Translations under genes and position numbers: made by a program
From: Kitasatospora phosalacinea
Lineage (GTDB): Bacteria; Actinomycetota; Actinomycetes; Streptomycetales; Streptomycetaceae
Length of the DNA stretch: 36,231 nucleotides
Reading direction: 5' to 3'
NCBI RefSeq assembly: GCF_000716545.1
Contig: NZ_JNWZ01000070.1
Span: forward strand, 1 to 36,231
Part shown: positions 1 to 6,978 of the stretch, piece by piece
How the letters are laid out: each line of letters begins with the position of its first letter
How positions within the stretch are numbered: position 1 is the first letter of the stretch
Notes under the pieces: model-generated
Told to the model about the DNA's origin: nothing
The model's database searches: none
Seen by the model: the letters and a program-made list of their open reading frames with translations, nothing else

Positions 1-486
1 GCCCCCAGCGCCACCACCCCCGCCCCGGCCGCCGCGCCCGCCGCTCCGGCCTCGGCACCCGCCCCGGTCGCGGCGCCCCGCCCGGCCGCCGCCGACCCGT
101 TCGGAACGACGCTCTCGTCCGAGCCGGCCGACCCGTTCGGCACCGTGACCAGCCCGTCCGCGAGCGCCCCGGCCCCGGCGATCCCGCCCCGCCCGAGCGC
201 CCCGCCGGTCGTCCCGGCCGCCGAGCCGGAGGAGGCCGACCCGACCAAGGGCCGCCTGGTCAAGGTCCCCCCGCCGGACTTCAACCCCTTCGCACCCCCC
301 GCCCCCAGCGCCACCACCGCGCCCGCCGAGGAGACCGAGGAGGCCGACCCGACCAAGGGCCGCCTGGTCAAGGTCCCCCCGCCGGACTTCAACCCCTTCG
401 CACCTCCGGCCCCCAGCGCCACCACCCCCGCCCCGGCCCAGCCGCAGGCCCCTCCGACCCCGCCCGCCGCCAGCCCCTTCGGCTGA
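1..486 (+). CDS. C-terminal part of a Pro/Ala-rich repeat protein (5' end outside window)
   Basis: Frame 1 is open from the window edge to the TGA at 484-486, so this is the 3' end of a larger gene. The 161 visible residues are low-complexity, rich in Pro, Ala and acidic residues, with no membrane segment or catalytic motif. Two near-identical 36-residue units occur at nt 229-336 and 337-444, with the core EEADPTKGRLVKVPPPDF followed by NPFAPPAPSATT. The APSATT piece also begins at nt 1, so a third unit is cut by the edge. A shorter DPFGT motif occurs twice (about nt 88-144). The segment looks like a disordered tail or linker of a multidomain protein whose N-terminal domain is not visible. 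I do not recognise the family. Confidence 0.75.
   Translation, partial: APSATTPAPAAAPAAPASAPAPVAAPRPAAADPFGTTLSSEPADPFGTVTSPSASAPAPAIPPRPSAPPVVPAAEPEEADPTKGRLVKVPPPDFNPFAPPAPSATTAPAEETEEADPTKGRLVKVPPPDFNPFAPPAPSATTPAPAQPQAPPTPPAASPFG
229..444 (+). repeat. Two tandem 108-bp coding repeats
   Basis: Nt 229-336 and 337-444 are near-identical copies of a 108-bp unit (36 codons). In the shared core (238-327 against 346-435) they differ at only a few bases, which suggests recent duplication. A further copy of the start of the APSATT segment lies at nt 1-30. Confidence 0.85.
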
Positions 487-506
487 CCGGACCACCGACC
501 GCCCAC

Positions 507-544
507 CCCCGGGCCCCTGCCGAGCGCCTCGCCGGGGCCCGGGG
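507..544 (+). terminator. Hairpin after the repeat protein gene
   Basis: An 11-bp perfect inverted repeat (507-517 with 534-544, CCCCGGGCCCC and its complement) lies 20 nt after the TGA at 484-486. The 16-nt loop contains a second small hairpin (CGAG/CTCG). There is no T-tract, which is usual for high-GC actinomycete terminators. Confidence 0.5.
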
Positions 545-652
545 AACGGCGGGTCCGGGCTGCCGGTGGCCAGAGCCCGTCAACAGGCCCCGGCCACCGC
601 ACGCCCCGCCGCCCCGGCGGAGACCACCGCACCACCACCGCAGGAGAACGCC

Positions 653-1030
653 GTGGGCACCTGGGGCGCCGGTCCGTTCGACAACGACGACGCCGCCGCC
701 GCGCTGGTCGCCGCGCAGTGCCCGGGCGGTACGCCGGTCTGCACCGAGCACGACCCGGAGCAACCGCTGCCGCCGCTCGTCGACCTGCGCCCGCTCGCGG
801 CCAGGACGGTCGCCCGCGCCCTCGGCCCGGACTCCGATCTGACCGAGGGCTGGTTCGCGTACGCCGCCCACCCGGCCCGGCGGGGCGAGTCGGAGCGCCT
901 GCGCGCCGTCCTCCGCGAGCCGGAGCCCCTACCCCCCGGTCAGGACGCCCTGCTTCTGAAGCAGGCGGCCCGTCAGTGCACCTTCGCCCGCCGGTCGTCG
1001 ACCTCCTCCGCGAGGACGGCCATCCGGTAG
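653..1030 (+). CDS. DUF4259-like protein
   Basis: The protein opens with MGTWGAGPFDNDDAAAAL, the signature start of the DUF4259 family (GTWGxGPFDNDDAxD), a small actinobacterial family of unknown function. I chose GTG at 653 because AGGAG lies about 6 nt upstream and the family motif begins directly there; the open frame continues upstream to 566 but that part is Pro/Ala filler. The product is 125 residues, near the usual family length. The last 58 nt overlap the 3' end of the convergent gene at 973-1308, and the final residues (RRSSTSSARTAIR) look like read-through of antisense sequence. The natural C-terminus may therefore have been lost to a small indel. Confidence 0.7.
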   Translation: MGTWGAGPFDNDDAAAALVAAQCPGGTPVCTEHDPEQPLPPLVDLRPLAARTVARALGPDSDLTEGWFAYAAHPARRGESERLRAVLREPEPLPPGQDALLLKQAARQCTFARRSSTSSARTAIR

Positions 1031-1308
1031 AGCGCGACGAAGTAGCCGGTGGCGTACGTGTCGGCGGCGACGGTCGGCAGCAGTTCGGCGAGCAGCGCGC
1101 GGCGCTGCCGCAGGTGTTCGCGGTGGCGGGTGCCGAGCGGGCCGTCGAGGGCGGCGACGGTGCAGCCGGCGAGCGTGGTGGCCAGGGTGACCAGGGATTC
1201 GCCTTCGGGCTCCCGGTCGTACCAGTCCGGGGGGAACCGCAGGGCGCCGAACTCCTCCAGGAGTTGGGCCAGCAGTTCGATCTCGTGTTCGAGCATGTCA
1301 GTGATCAT
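973..1308 (-). CDS. Small hypothetical protein
   Basis: This 111-residue protein starts MITDMLEHEIELL, is mostly helical in character and acidic near its N-terminus, and has no membrane segment or motif I recognise. ATG at 1308 follows a GGGGGTG stretch; a GTG 12 codons upstream (1344) and an ATG 4 codons downstream (1296) are alternatives. It converges on the DUF4259-like gene and overlaps it by 58 nt. Third-position GC is high through the frame, which supports real coding. Function unknown. Confidence 0.55.
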   Translation of the reverse strand: MITDMLEHEIELLAQLLEEFGALRFPPDWYDREPEGESLVTLATTLAGCTVAALDGPLGTRHREHLRQRRALLAELLPTVAADTYATGYFVALYRMAVLAEEVDDRRAKVH

Positions 1309-1728
1309 GCCGCACCCCCGAGCGGATGGGAACGCGTGTCGCACACATCACCCCCACCTCTCCCCCGCGACCCGACGCCCGTCCGACGGGCCGCCCGGAG
1401 CCCGGATCCCCTCCTCACCGTGGAAATCTCCGCGCGGTCCGGACCCATTGCCGTTCCATTACCTCCTCCCTACCCGCCGGTGGCACGGGACCTCCGGGGC
1501 TTCCTGACCGACGCCCGCGCGCCTCGCCCCTGCCGGCCGCCTCCCTGCCGGCCGTCTCCCTGCCCGCCGGGACCGCGCACGCGGTCGAGCCCACCGAGAT
1601 CGCCAGGAAGGCCGCCTGGGTCGGGGAGCAGGACCTCGCCGGGGCGATGATCCGGTCCTTCGACGGTGACGACCGCCCACGGCGAGTCGATGACGGCGCT
1701 CACCGACGGCCCGGAGTGAAAAGGTGGT
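1309..1728. other. Gene-free interval with decayed coding sequence
   Basis: Between the hypothetical gene ending on the minus strand at 1308 and the methyltransferase stop at 1729 I see no intact gene. The interval holds the chitinase-like remnant (1584-1719) and a short tandem repeat of CTGCCGGCCGCCTCC type (three 15-nt units with changes, about 1528-1572). Confidence 0.5.
1584..1719 (+). pseudogene. Remnant of the C-terminal end of a GH18 chitinase-like gene (frameshifted)
   Basis: Reading frame 3 gives VEPTEIARKAAWVGEQDLAG followed by AMIRSFDGDD. This resembles the last strand and helix of family 18 glycosyl hydrolases (pattern: IAxKAxWVxxQGLxGxMIWSxDGDD). Just after DGDD the match moves to frame 1 at nt 1678 and reads HGESMTALTDGPE then TGA at 1717-1719, again as expected for a chitinase C-terminus. 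A single-base shift around 1674-1680 joins the two parts. The catalytic DxxDxDxE region is absent. Upstream, nt 1528-1583 reads as an Ala/Pro/Leu-rich stretch ending AGTAHA that could be a signal-peptide relic, which is speculative. Confidence 0.5.
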
Positions 1729-2463
1729 TCAGGCGCGGCGTGCCAGGTGGACCACATCGGGCACGCCGCGCTCGACCGCGACCTCCTCGGTGCGGACGTC
1801 GGTGAACCCGGCCTCCCGCAGCGCCCGTTCGAAGGCGGCGGACGGCTGGGCGCTCCACACCGCCAGCACGCCGCCGGGGTTGAGCCGGGCGGCGGCGTTC
1901 GCCAGCCCGGCCGGGCCGTACAGCCGGTCGTTCTCCGCGCCGACCGTCCAGTCGGGGCCGTTGTCGACGTCGAGGCAGAGCGCGTCGTACCGCTCCCCCG
2001 TCCCCGCGAGGTACTCGACCAGGTCGGTGTGCAGGACCTCCACCCGGGGGTCGTCCAGCGCCCCGGCGGAGAACGCGCCGAGCGGGCCGGTGCGGTGCCA
2101 GTCGATGATCGCGGCCTCCCGCTCGACCACGGCGATCCGCGCCCAGCGCGGCTCGGCGGCGGCGTGCGCCAGCGAGAAGCCGACGCCCAGCCCGCCGATC
2201 AGCACGCTGGGGCGCTCGACCACGGCGAGTCCGTCCAGGGCGGCCCGCACCAGCAGCCGTTCGGAGCGCCCGTCGACGGTGTCCATCAGGAAGCAGCCGT
2301 TCACGATGACCTCGCAGTGCTCCCCGCGCCGCCGCAGCACCACCTCGCCGCTCGCGCTCTCCCGCCGGTCGAGCACCTCGGCCTCGTCCAGCCCCTGACG
2401 GCTGGGCGGCGCGGCCCCCACGGACCCCGCGACCCCTACGGACGGCACGGGCAGCACGGACAT
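1729..2463 (-). CDS. Spermidine synthase-like class I SAM-dependent methyltransferase
   Basis: This 244-residue protein has the Rossmann nucleotide-binding motif LIGGLGVGFSLAHAA (about residues 88-102). It is followed by an acidic strand end (IAVVEREAAIIDWHR) and by LCLDVDNGPDW, as in spermidine synthase-fold proteins. The fold normally binds S-adenosylmethionine or its decarboxylated form; the substrate cannot be read from sequence, and many actinobacterial members of this type are not true polyamine synthases. ATG at 2463 has AGGAG 7 nt upstream. It is the last gene on the minus strand after gluD (73 nt gap), so it may be co-transcribed with the glutamate transporter. Confidence 0.75.
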   Translation of the reverse strand: MSVLPVPSVGVAGSVGAAPPSRQGLDEAEVLDRRESASGEVVLRRRGEHCEVIVNGCFLMDTVDGRSERLLVRAALDGLAVVERPSVLIGGLGVGFSLAHAAAEPRWARIAVVEREAAIIDWHRTGPLGAFSAGALDDPRVEVLHTDLVEYLAGTGERYDALCLDVDNGPDWTVGAENDRLYGPAGLANAAARLNPGGVLAVWSAQPSAAFERALREAGFTDVRTEEVAVERGVPDVVHLARRA

Positions 2464-2536
2464 GCGGCAACTCCTGGGACGGTCGACACCGATCGTTGAC
2501 CCGACGACCCTAACCGACCCGCCCGGTCACCGTCCG

Positions 2537-3394
2537 CTACCCCTGCGGATCGGGCGTGAGCCCGGCCGGGGCGACCGGCGCACCGCCCTTCACCTTCGGG
2601 CTGCGCCGCCCGCGCCGCTCCAGCCACTTGGCGAACCAGGACAGCAGCAGACACATGCCGATGTAGACCGGGGCGATCACCATCACCACCGGGATGAACG
2701 GCAGGTCGTAGTCGAGGTTGGTGGCGATCAGCTTCCCGGCGTGCAGGAACTCCTCGTAGGTGATCAGGAACCCGAGCGAGGTGTCCTTCAGCGCCACCAC
2801 CAGCTGGCTGACGATGGTCGGCAGCATCGCCCGGTTCGCCTGCGGCACCAGCACGTACGCCATCACCTGGGTCTTGCGCAGCCCCAGCGCGTACGCCGCC
2901 TCCCGCTGCCCCTTGGGCACCGCGAGCACCCCGGCCCGGAACACCTCGGCCAGCACCGAGCCGTTGTACAGCGTCAGCCCGGCGACCAGCGCCCACATCG
3001 CCGGCGCCTTGAGGGCCACGAAGATGAAGAAGATCATCACCAGCAGCGGCATCGCCCGGAAGAACTCCACCACCAGGGTGGACACCCAGCGCACCACCCG
3101 GTGCTCGGAGAGCCGCCCGGCGGCGAACAGCGCGCCGAACGGCAACGCGAACAGCACCGTCCAGCCGAAGGCCTTCAGGGTGTTGCCCAGGCCGCGCAGC
3201 AGCAGCTCCTGGACGCCCTCGTACTCGAAGGGCATCCACTTCTGGTACGTGAACTGCTGGGTGTGGAACAGCATGTAGACCACCCAGCCGATCACGGCGG
3301 CGATCACCAGCAGCGCCAGCCACCCGTACAGCCGGTGCCGGGCCAGCGCCTTCGGCCCGGGTACGTCGTACAGCGCGGAGGACTCCACCGTCAT
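2537..3394 (-). CDS. gluD: Glutamate-type ABC transporter permease (GluD-like)
   Basis: This 285-residue inner-membrane permease belongs to the HisM/GluD family of polar amino acid uptake systems. It has an N-terminal membrane helix (about 22-42), further helices, and the EAA loop seen as GQREAAYALGLRKTQ, which docks on the ATPase. The motif LGNTLKAFGWT before the core helices is typical. The C-terminus is a short hydrophilic tail (RRGRRSPKVKGG). It lies 13 nt downstream of gluC and forms the second half of the permease dimer. Confidence 0.85.
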   Translation of the reverse strand: MTVESSALYDVPGPKALARHRLYGWLALLVIAAVIGWVVYMLFHTQQFTYQKWMPFEYEGVQELLLRGLGNTLKAFGWTVLFALPFGALFAAGRLSEHRVVRWVSTLVVEFFRAMPLLVMIFFIFVALKAPAMWALVAGLTLYNGSVLAEVFRAGVLAVPKGQREAAYALGLRKTQVMAYVLVPQANRAMLPTIVSQLVVALKDTSLGFLITYEEFLHAGKLIATNLDYDLPFIPVVMVIAPVYIGMCLLLSWFAKWLERRGRRSPKVKGGAPVAPAGLTPDPQG

Positions 3395-3407
3395 CGGAAC
3401 ACCTCCG

Positions 3408-4052
3408 TCATCGGGACACCGCCACCCGTCGCTCCAGCAGGTTGAACAGGGCGCTGATCGCCAGCGTCAGGATCAGGTAGCCGAGCGCGATCCAGACGAA
3501 GGTCCAGACGATGCCGTAGCCCAGCTCGTTGATGGTCCGGTAGGTGCCGAGCAGTTCGACCACGCTGAACGACCCGGCGATCGCGGTGTTCTTCGCCAGC
3601 GCGATCATCACGCTGCCCAGCGGGGCGACCACCGAGCGGTACGCCTGCGGCAGGATCACCAGGCCCAGCGTCTGGGCGAACGTCAGGCCCAGGCTGCGGG
3701 CCGCCTCGCCCTGCCCGGTCGGCACCGTGTTCACGCCGGAGCGCAGCGTCTCGCAGACGAACGCCGAGGTGTAGCAGCCCAGCGCGAGCACCGCGAAGGT
3801 GAAGAACGGCAGCGTGATGTCGAACCGGGGCAGTCCCAGCACCACGATGAAGAACAGCAGCGTCAGCGGCGTGTTGCGCAGCACCGTCACCCACCCGGTG
3901 CCGAACGCCCGCAGCGGTCTCACCGGCGACACCCGGAACCCCGCGACCACCACCCCGAGCGCCAGCGCCAGCGCCGCGCTCACCAGCGTCAGCCACAATG
4001 TGCCGAGGAACCCGTGCCAGTACGTGGACCAGTTGTCGGTCAGGACGTTCAC
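3408..4052 (-). CDS. gluC: Glutamate-type ABC transporter permease (GluC-like)
   Basis: A 214-residue permease with about five membrane helices. It has the family motifs GTLWLTLVSAALAL at the start of the core, VLRNTPLTLLFF and the EAA loop GQGEAARSLGLTFAQT. In the GluABCD system of actinobacteria, GluC and GluD form the membrane channel for glutamate import. Order and spacing (31 nt after gluB, 13 nt before gluD) support one transcript. ATG at 4052 opens MNVLTDNWSTYWHGF, a typical amphipathic N-terminus of this subfamily. Confidence 0.85.
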   Translation of the reverse strand: MNVLTDNWSTYWHGFLGTLWLTLVSAALALALGVVVAGFRVSPVRPLRAFGTGWVTVLRNTPLTLLFFIVVLGLPRFDITLPFFTFAVLALGCYTSAFVCETLRSGVNTVPTGQGEAARSLGLTFAQTLGLVILPQAYRSVVAPLGSVMIALAKNTAIAGSFSVVELLGTYRTINELGYGIVWTFVWIALGYLILTLAISALFNLLERRVAVSR

Positions 4053-4083
4053 CCGTCCTCCTCCCTGCTCGCCGGTGGCGGCC

Positions 4084-5007
4084 TCACTGGTAGCGGTCGA
4101 TCGCCGGCGGTTCGGGCGCGGGCACCCCGGACAGGCCGAGCGTCGCCTCGTAGGCCCTCTTCCAGTCGCCGTTCTGCTCGTGCCGCTGCAGCGCGTCGTC
4201 CAGCGCCAGCCGCAGCGCGGTGTCGCCCTTCGGCACGCCGATGCCGTACGGCTCCTTGGAGAACGGCTGCCCGGCGATCTTCAACTCGTCCGGCACCTTC
4301 GCCGCATAGCCCTGCAGGATCGCGTTGTCGGTGGTCACCGCGTCGACCTGGCCGGTGATCAGGTTGTCCACGCAGGCCGAGTAGGTGTCGTAGCCGATCA
4401 GCTTCGCCTGCGGGTAGTCCTTCTGGATCCGCTGGTACGGCGTCGACCCGGCGGCCGAGCAGACCTTCCGCCCGGCCAGGTCCTGCGGGCCGTCGATCTT
4501 CGTCTCGTTCTTGCGGACCAGCAGGGACTGCCCGGCGATGAAGTACGGGCCGGCGAAGCCGACCAGCTTCTTGCGGTTGTCGTTGATGGTGTAGGTGCCC
4601 ACGTAGTAGTCGACCTGTCCGTTCTGCAGCGCCGTCTCGCGGTTGGCGGAGGCGATGGTGCGGAACTCGATCTGCTCGGGGGCGAAGCCCAGGTCGGCGC
4701 CGACCATCTTGGCGATCTCGATGTCGAAGCCGGAGTACTCGCCGGTGGCCGGGTTCTTCTGCCCCAGGTACGGCTGGTCCTCCTTGGCGCCGACCACCAG
4801 GTGGCCGCGCGAGCGGGCCGCGTCCAGGGTCGGCGAGCCGGTGACGGCGTCGCCGCCGCGCACCTGGTAGCTCGGCAGCGCCCCGGCCTGCGGGCCCTTG
4901 GGCGGCGGGGTGCCCTCCTTGCCGCAGCCGGACAGGCCCGCCGACGCGGCCAGCACGGCCAGTAGGACCGGCACGGCGAGCACGGGCGGCACGGTGCGTC
5001 TCCTCAC
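4084..5007 (-). CDS. gluB: Amino acid ABC transporter substrate-binding lipoprotein (GluB-like)
   Basis: A periplasmic-binding-protein family 3 lipoprotein that captures the amino acid (probably glutamate) outside the membrane. The N-terminus has a basic n-region (RRR), a hydrophobic stretch and the lipobox LSGC, with lipidated Cys at about residue 28. Family features include GHLVVGAKEDQP, FDIEIAKMVGADLGF, the hinge segment GTYTINDNRKKLV and VDAVTTDNAIL. Several GTG codons compete as start (5013, 5007, 4992). I prefer 5007 because GAGGGG lies 6 nt upstream and the basic n-region is kept; 4992 has an AGGAG but loses the arginines. The gene starts within about 10 nt of the gluA stop. Confidence 0.85.
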   Translation of the reverse strand: MRRRTVPPVLAVPVLLAVLAASAGLSGCGKEGTPPPKGPQAGALPSYQVRGGDAVTGSPTLDAARSRGHLVVGAKEDQPYLGQKNPATGEYSGFDIEIAKMVGADLGFAPEQIEFRTIASANRETALQNGQVDYYVGTYTINDNRKKLVGFAGPYFIAGQSLLVRKNETKIDGPQDLAGRKVCSAAGSTPYQRIQKDYPQAKLIGYDTYSACVDNLITGQVDAVTTDNAILQGYAAKVPDELKIAGQPFSKEPYGIGVPKGDTALRLALDDALQRHEQNGDWKRAYEATLGLSGVPAPEPPAIDRYQ

Positions 5008-5017
5008 CTCCACCCCC

Positions 5018-5803
5018 TCAGTGCTTCAGGATCTTGGAGAGGAAGTCCCGGGCCCGTTCACTGCGCGGGTTCGCGAAGAACTCCTCGGGGACTCGGTCCT
5101 CGACGATCCGGCCGTCCGCCATGAACACCACGCGGTTGGCGGCCGAGCGGGCGAAGCCCATCTCGTGGGTGACCACCACCATGGTCATGCCCTCGGCGGC
5201 CAGCGAGCGCATGACCTCCAGCACCTCGTTGATCATCTCGGGGTCGAGCGCCGAGGTCGGCTCGTCGAACAGCAGCGCCTTCGGGTCCATCGCCAGCGCC
5301 CGGGCGATCGCCACCCGCTGCTGCTGGCCGCCGGACAGCTGCGCCGGGTACTTGGCCGCCTGCTCCGCCAGCCCGACCCGCTCCAGCAGTCGGCGGCCCT
5401 TGGCCTCCGCCTCGGCCTTCCCCCGCCTGCGGACCTTGATCTGGGCCAGCGTGACGTTCTGCAGCACCGTCTTGTGCGCGAACAGGTTGAAGGACTGGAA
5501 CACCATCCCCACCTCGGCGCGCAGCTTCGCCAGCCCCTTGCCCTCGGCGGGCAGCGGCTGCCCCTCGATCAGGATGCTGCCGCTCTCCACCGTCTCCAGC
5601 CGGTTGATCGCCCGGCAGAGCGTGGACTTGCCCGACCCGGACGGGCCGATCACCACCACGACCTCGCCCCGGCCCACCGTCAGGTCGATGTCCTGGAGCA
5701 CGTGCAGTTGCCCGAAGTGCTTGTTCACACCGCGCAGTTCGATCAGCGGTTCCCCGGCCGGCCGCCCGGTCGGCGGTCCCGCCACCGCCCCCTCGGCCGT
5801 CAC
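5018..5803 (-). CDS. gluA: Glutamate-type ABC transporter ATP-binding protein (GluA-like)
   Basis: A 261-residue ATPase of polar amino acid importers. It has Walker A GPSGSGKST (residues 53-61), Q-loop Q103, signature LSGGQQQR (from 156), Walker B ALLFDEPTSALDP (D180, E181) and switch His in VVVTHEMGFA. It energises uptake by GluC/GluD. I place the start at GTG 5803, which overlaps the stop of the LapA-like gene as GTGA with AAGGGG upstream; the open frame continues upstream to 5875 inside the neighbour but that extension is not family sequence. About 18 variable residues precede the first conserved strand (LIELRGVNKHFG). Confidence 0.9.
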   Translation of the reverse strand: MTAEGAVAGPPTGRPAGEPLIELRGVNKHFGQLHVLQDIDLTVGRGEVVVVIGPSGSGKSTLCRAINRLETVESGSILIEGQPLPAEGKGLAKLRAEVGMVFQSFNLFAHKTVLQNVTLAQIKVRRRGKAEAEAKGRRLLERVGLAEQAAKYPAQLSGGQQQRVAIARALAMDPKALLFDEPTSALDPEMINEVLEVMRSLAAEGMTMVVVTHEMGFARSAANRVVFMADGRIVEDRVPEEFFANPRSERARDFLSKILKH

Positions 5804-6111
5804 CTGGTGCGCCGCCCCTTCAGCAACCAGCCCAGCGCCGTCCCGGCGAGCAGCGTCGCCAGCAGCGCGATCCACAGCGGGCAGGTGACGGTGAACACCC
5901 AGAACTGGATCTTCACCTTCTCCAGGTTGGCGAACAGGAACCAGACCGCCAGCACCACGATGACGCCGATGCCGATGTACCGGGTCGGGATGCCCGCGAT
6001 CTCACCTCGCCGGGTGCCTGACGGGGAACCACCTGATGTCTTGGTCACCCTCGCAGTCTGCGCCCGCCCCCCGCCGCCCGACCGCCTCGCCACCCCGCCA
6101 CCGCCGCCCAT
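5800..6111 (-). CDS. LapA/DUF1049-like small membrane protein
   Basis: This 103-residue protein has a Gly/Arg-rich N-terminus and two membrane helices (about 45-62 and 75-97). Between and around them lie FANLEKVKIQFWVF and ALGWLLKGRR, the FxxxNxxxVxxxFW and G-W/L-LLxGRR pattern of the LapA (DUF1049) family. Members are small bacterial inner-membrane proteins; in E. coli LapA works with LapB in lipopolysaccharide control, which cannot apply directly in an actinomycete. ATG at 6111 is used, but GTG at 6048 (after GCGAGG) would remove the low-complexity start. Its stop overlaps the gluA start (GTGA), so it is the first gene of the transporter operon. Confidence 0.65.
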   Translation of the reverse strand: MGGGGGVARRSGGGGRAQTARVTKTSGGSPSGTRRGEIAGIPTRYIGIGVIVVLAVWFLFANLEKVKIQFWVFTVTCPLWIALLATLLAGTALGWLLKGRRTR

Positions 6112-6267
6112 TCACCCGTCCGTGTCACGCCCGGCGGATCGTCGTACCGGCGCCCCCGGCCGGTACGGACCGTGCCGCCCCGCACCCTTGACCGCCCGCC
6201 GGGACACCGCTTGGCCGATGCCTCCGCCGCTCTGACGGATCATCAATTCCATTCCACGGAGGACAAG

Positions 6268-6894
6268 TTGATCGCATCTCGCCGACCCGGCCGCCACGCG
6301 GTCGCCATCGCCGCCGCCCTGGCCGCCGGCGGCGCCCTCATCGGCGCCGCCGCCCCGACCGCCACCGCGGAGGCCCCCTCGGCGGCCACCCGCCTCAAGC
6401 CCTTCACGCTCACCAGCCCGGACTTCCGCGACGGCGGCAAGCTGCCGGCCTGGACGGAGTTCGGCGGGCCGGGCTCCGAGGGCGCCCCCTGCCAGGGCAG
6501 GAACCTCGCCCCCCGGCTGGACTGGCGCAACGCCCCCGCCGGGACGCTCGGCTACGCCCTGCTGGTCAACGACCCGGACGCCCCGCTCGCCGGCGGCTGG
6601 CACCACTGGGTGCTCTACGACATCCCCGGCACCGCGACCCGCGTCGACGGCCACGGCACCCTCCAGTACACCCAGGGCGCCAACAGCTTCGACACCAACG
6701 GCATGCCGGTGGTCGGCTGGGGCGGCCCCTGCCCGCCCGCCACCGGCCAGCCCCACCACTACGTCTTCACCCTCTACGCGCTCTCCACCCCCGCCCTCCC
6801 GTCCGCGGGGCTGACCTACGAGCAGGTCACCGCAGCCATCCAGCCGTACGTCCTCGGGGCCACCAGCATCGTCGGCACCTTCAAACTGCCCTGA
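6268..6894 (+). CDS. Secreted PEBP family protein (YbhB/YbcL, Raf kinase inhibitor-like)
   Basis: A 208-residue protein with a signal peptide (RRPGR basic region, hydrophobic Ala/Gly stretch, likely cleavage after TATA near residue 36) followed by a phosphatidylethanolamine-binding-protein fold. The ligand-site motif appears as LVNDPDAPLAGGWHHWVLYD and continues into the GTNSF-like GANSFDTNGMPVVGW and GGPCPP segment. It closes with HHYVFTLYAL and VGTFKLP, as in YbhB-like proteins. TTG at 6268 is chosen as start because GGAGG sits 5 nt upstream and the signal peptide begins there. Ligand and role are unknown; secretion suggests an envelope or extracellular function. Confidence 0.85.
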   Translation: MIASRRPGRHAVAIAAALAAGGALIGAAAPTATAEAPSAATRLKPFTLTSPDFRDGGKLPAWTEFGGPGSEGAPCQGRNLAPRLDWRNAPAGTLGYALLVNDPDAPLAGGWHHWVLYDIPGTATRVDGHGTLQYTQGANSFDTNGMPVVGWGGPCPPATGQPHHYVFTLYALSTPALPSAGLTYEQVTAAIQPYVLGATSIVGTFKLP

Positions 6895-6900
6895 CCGGCC

Positions 6901-6933
6901 CGGACGGCCGGGGAGACCGCCCCCGGCCGTCCG
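6901..6933. terminator. Bidirectional hairpin between convergent genes
   Basis: A 13-bp perfect stem (6901-6913 with 6921-6933, CGGACGGCCGGGG and complement) with a 7-nt loop lies just after the PEBP stop (6894) and before the stop of the convergent ABC exporter gene (6979). Position and symmetry fit a terminator serving both strands. Confidence 0.65.
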
Positions 6934-6978
6934 CCGCCCGTCCCGCCTCAGCGCGCGTCCCCGCCACCCCTACCGCCC

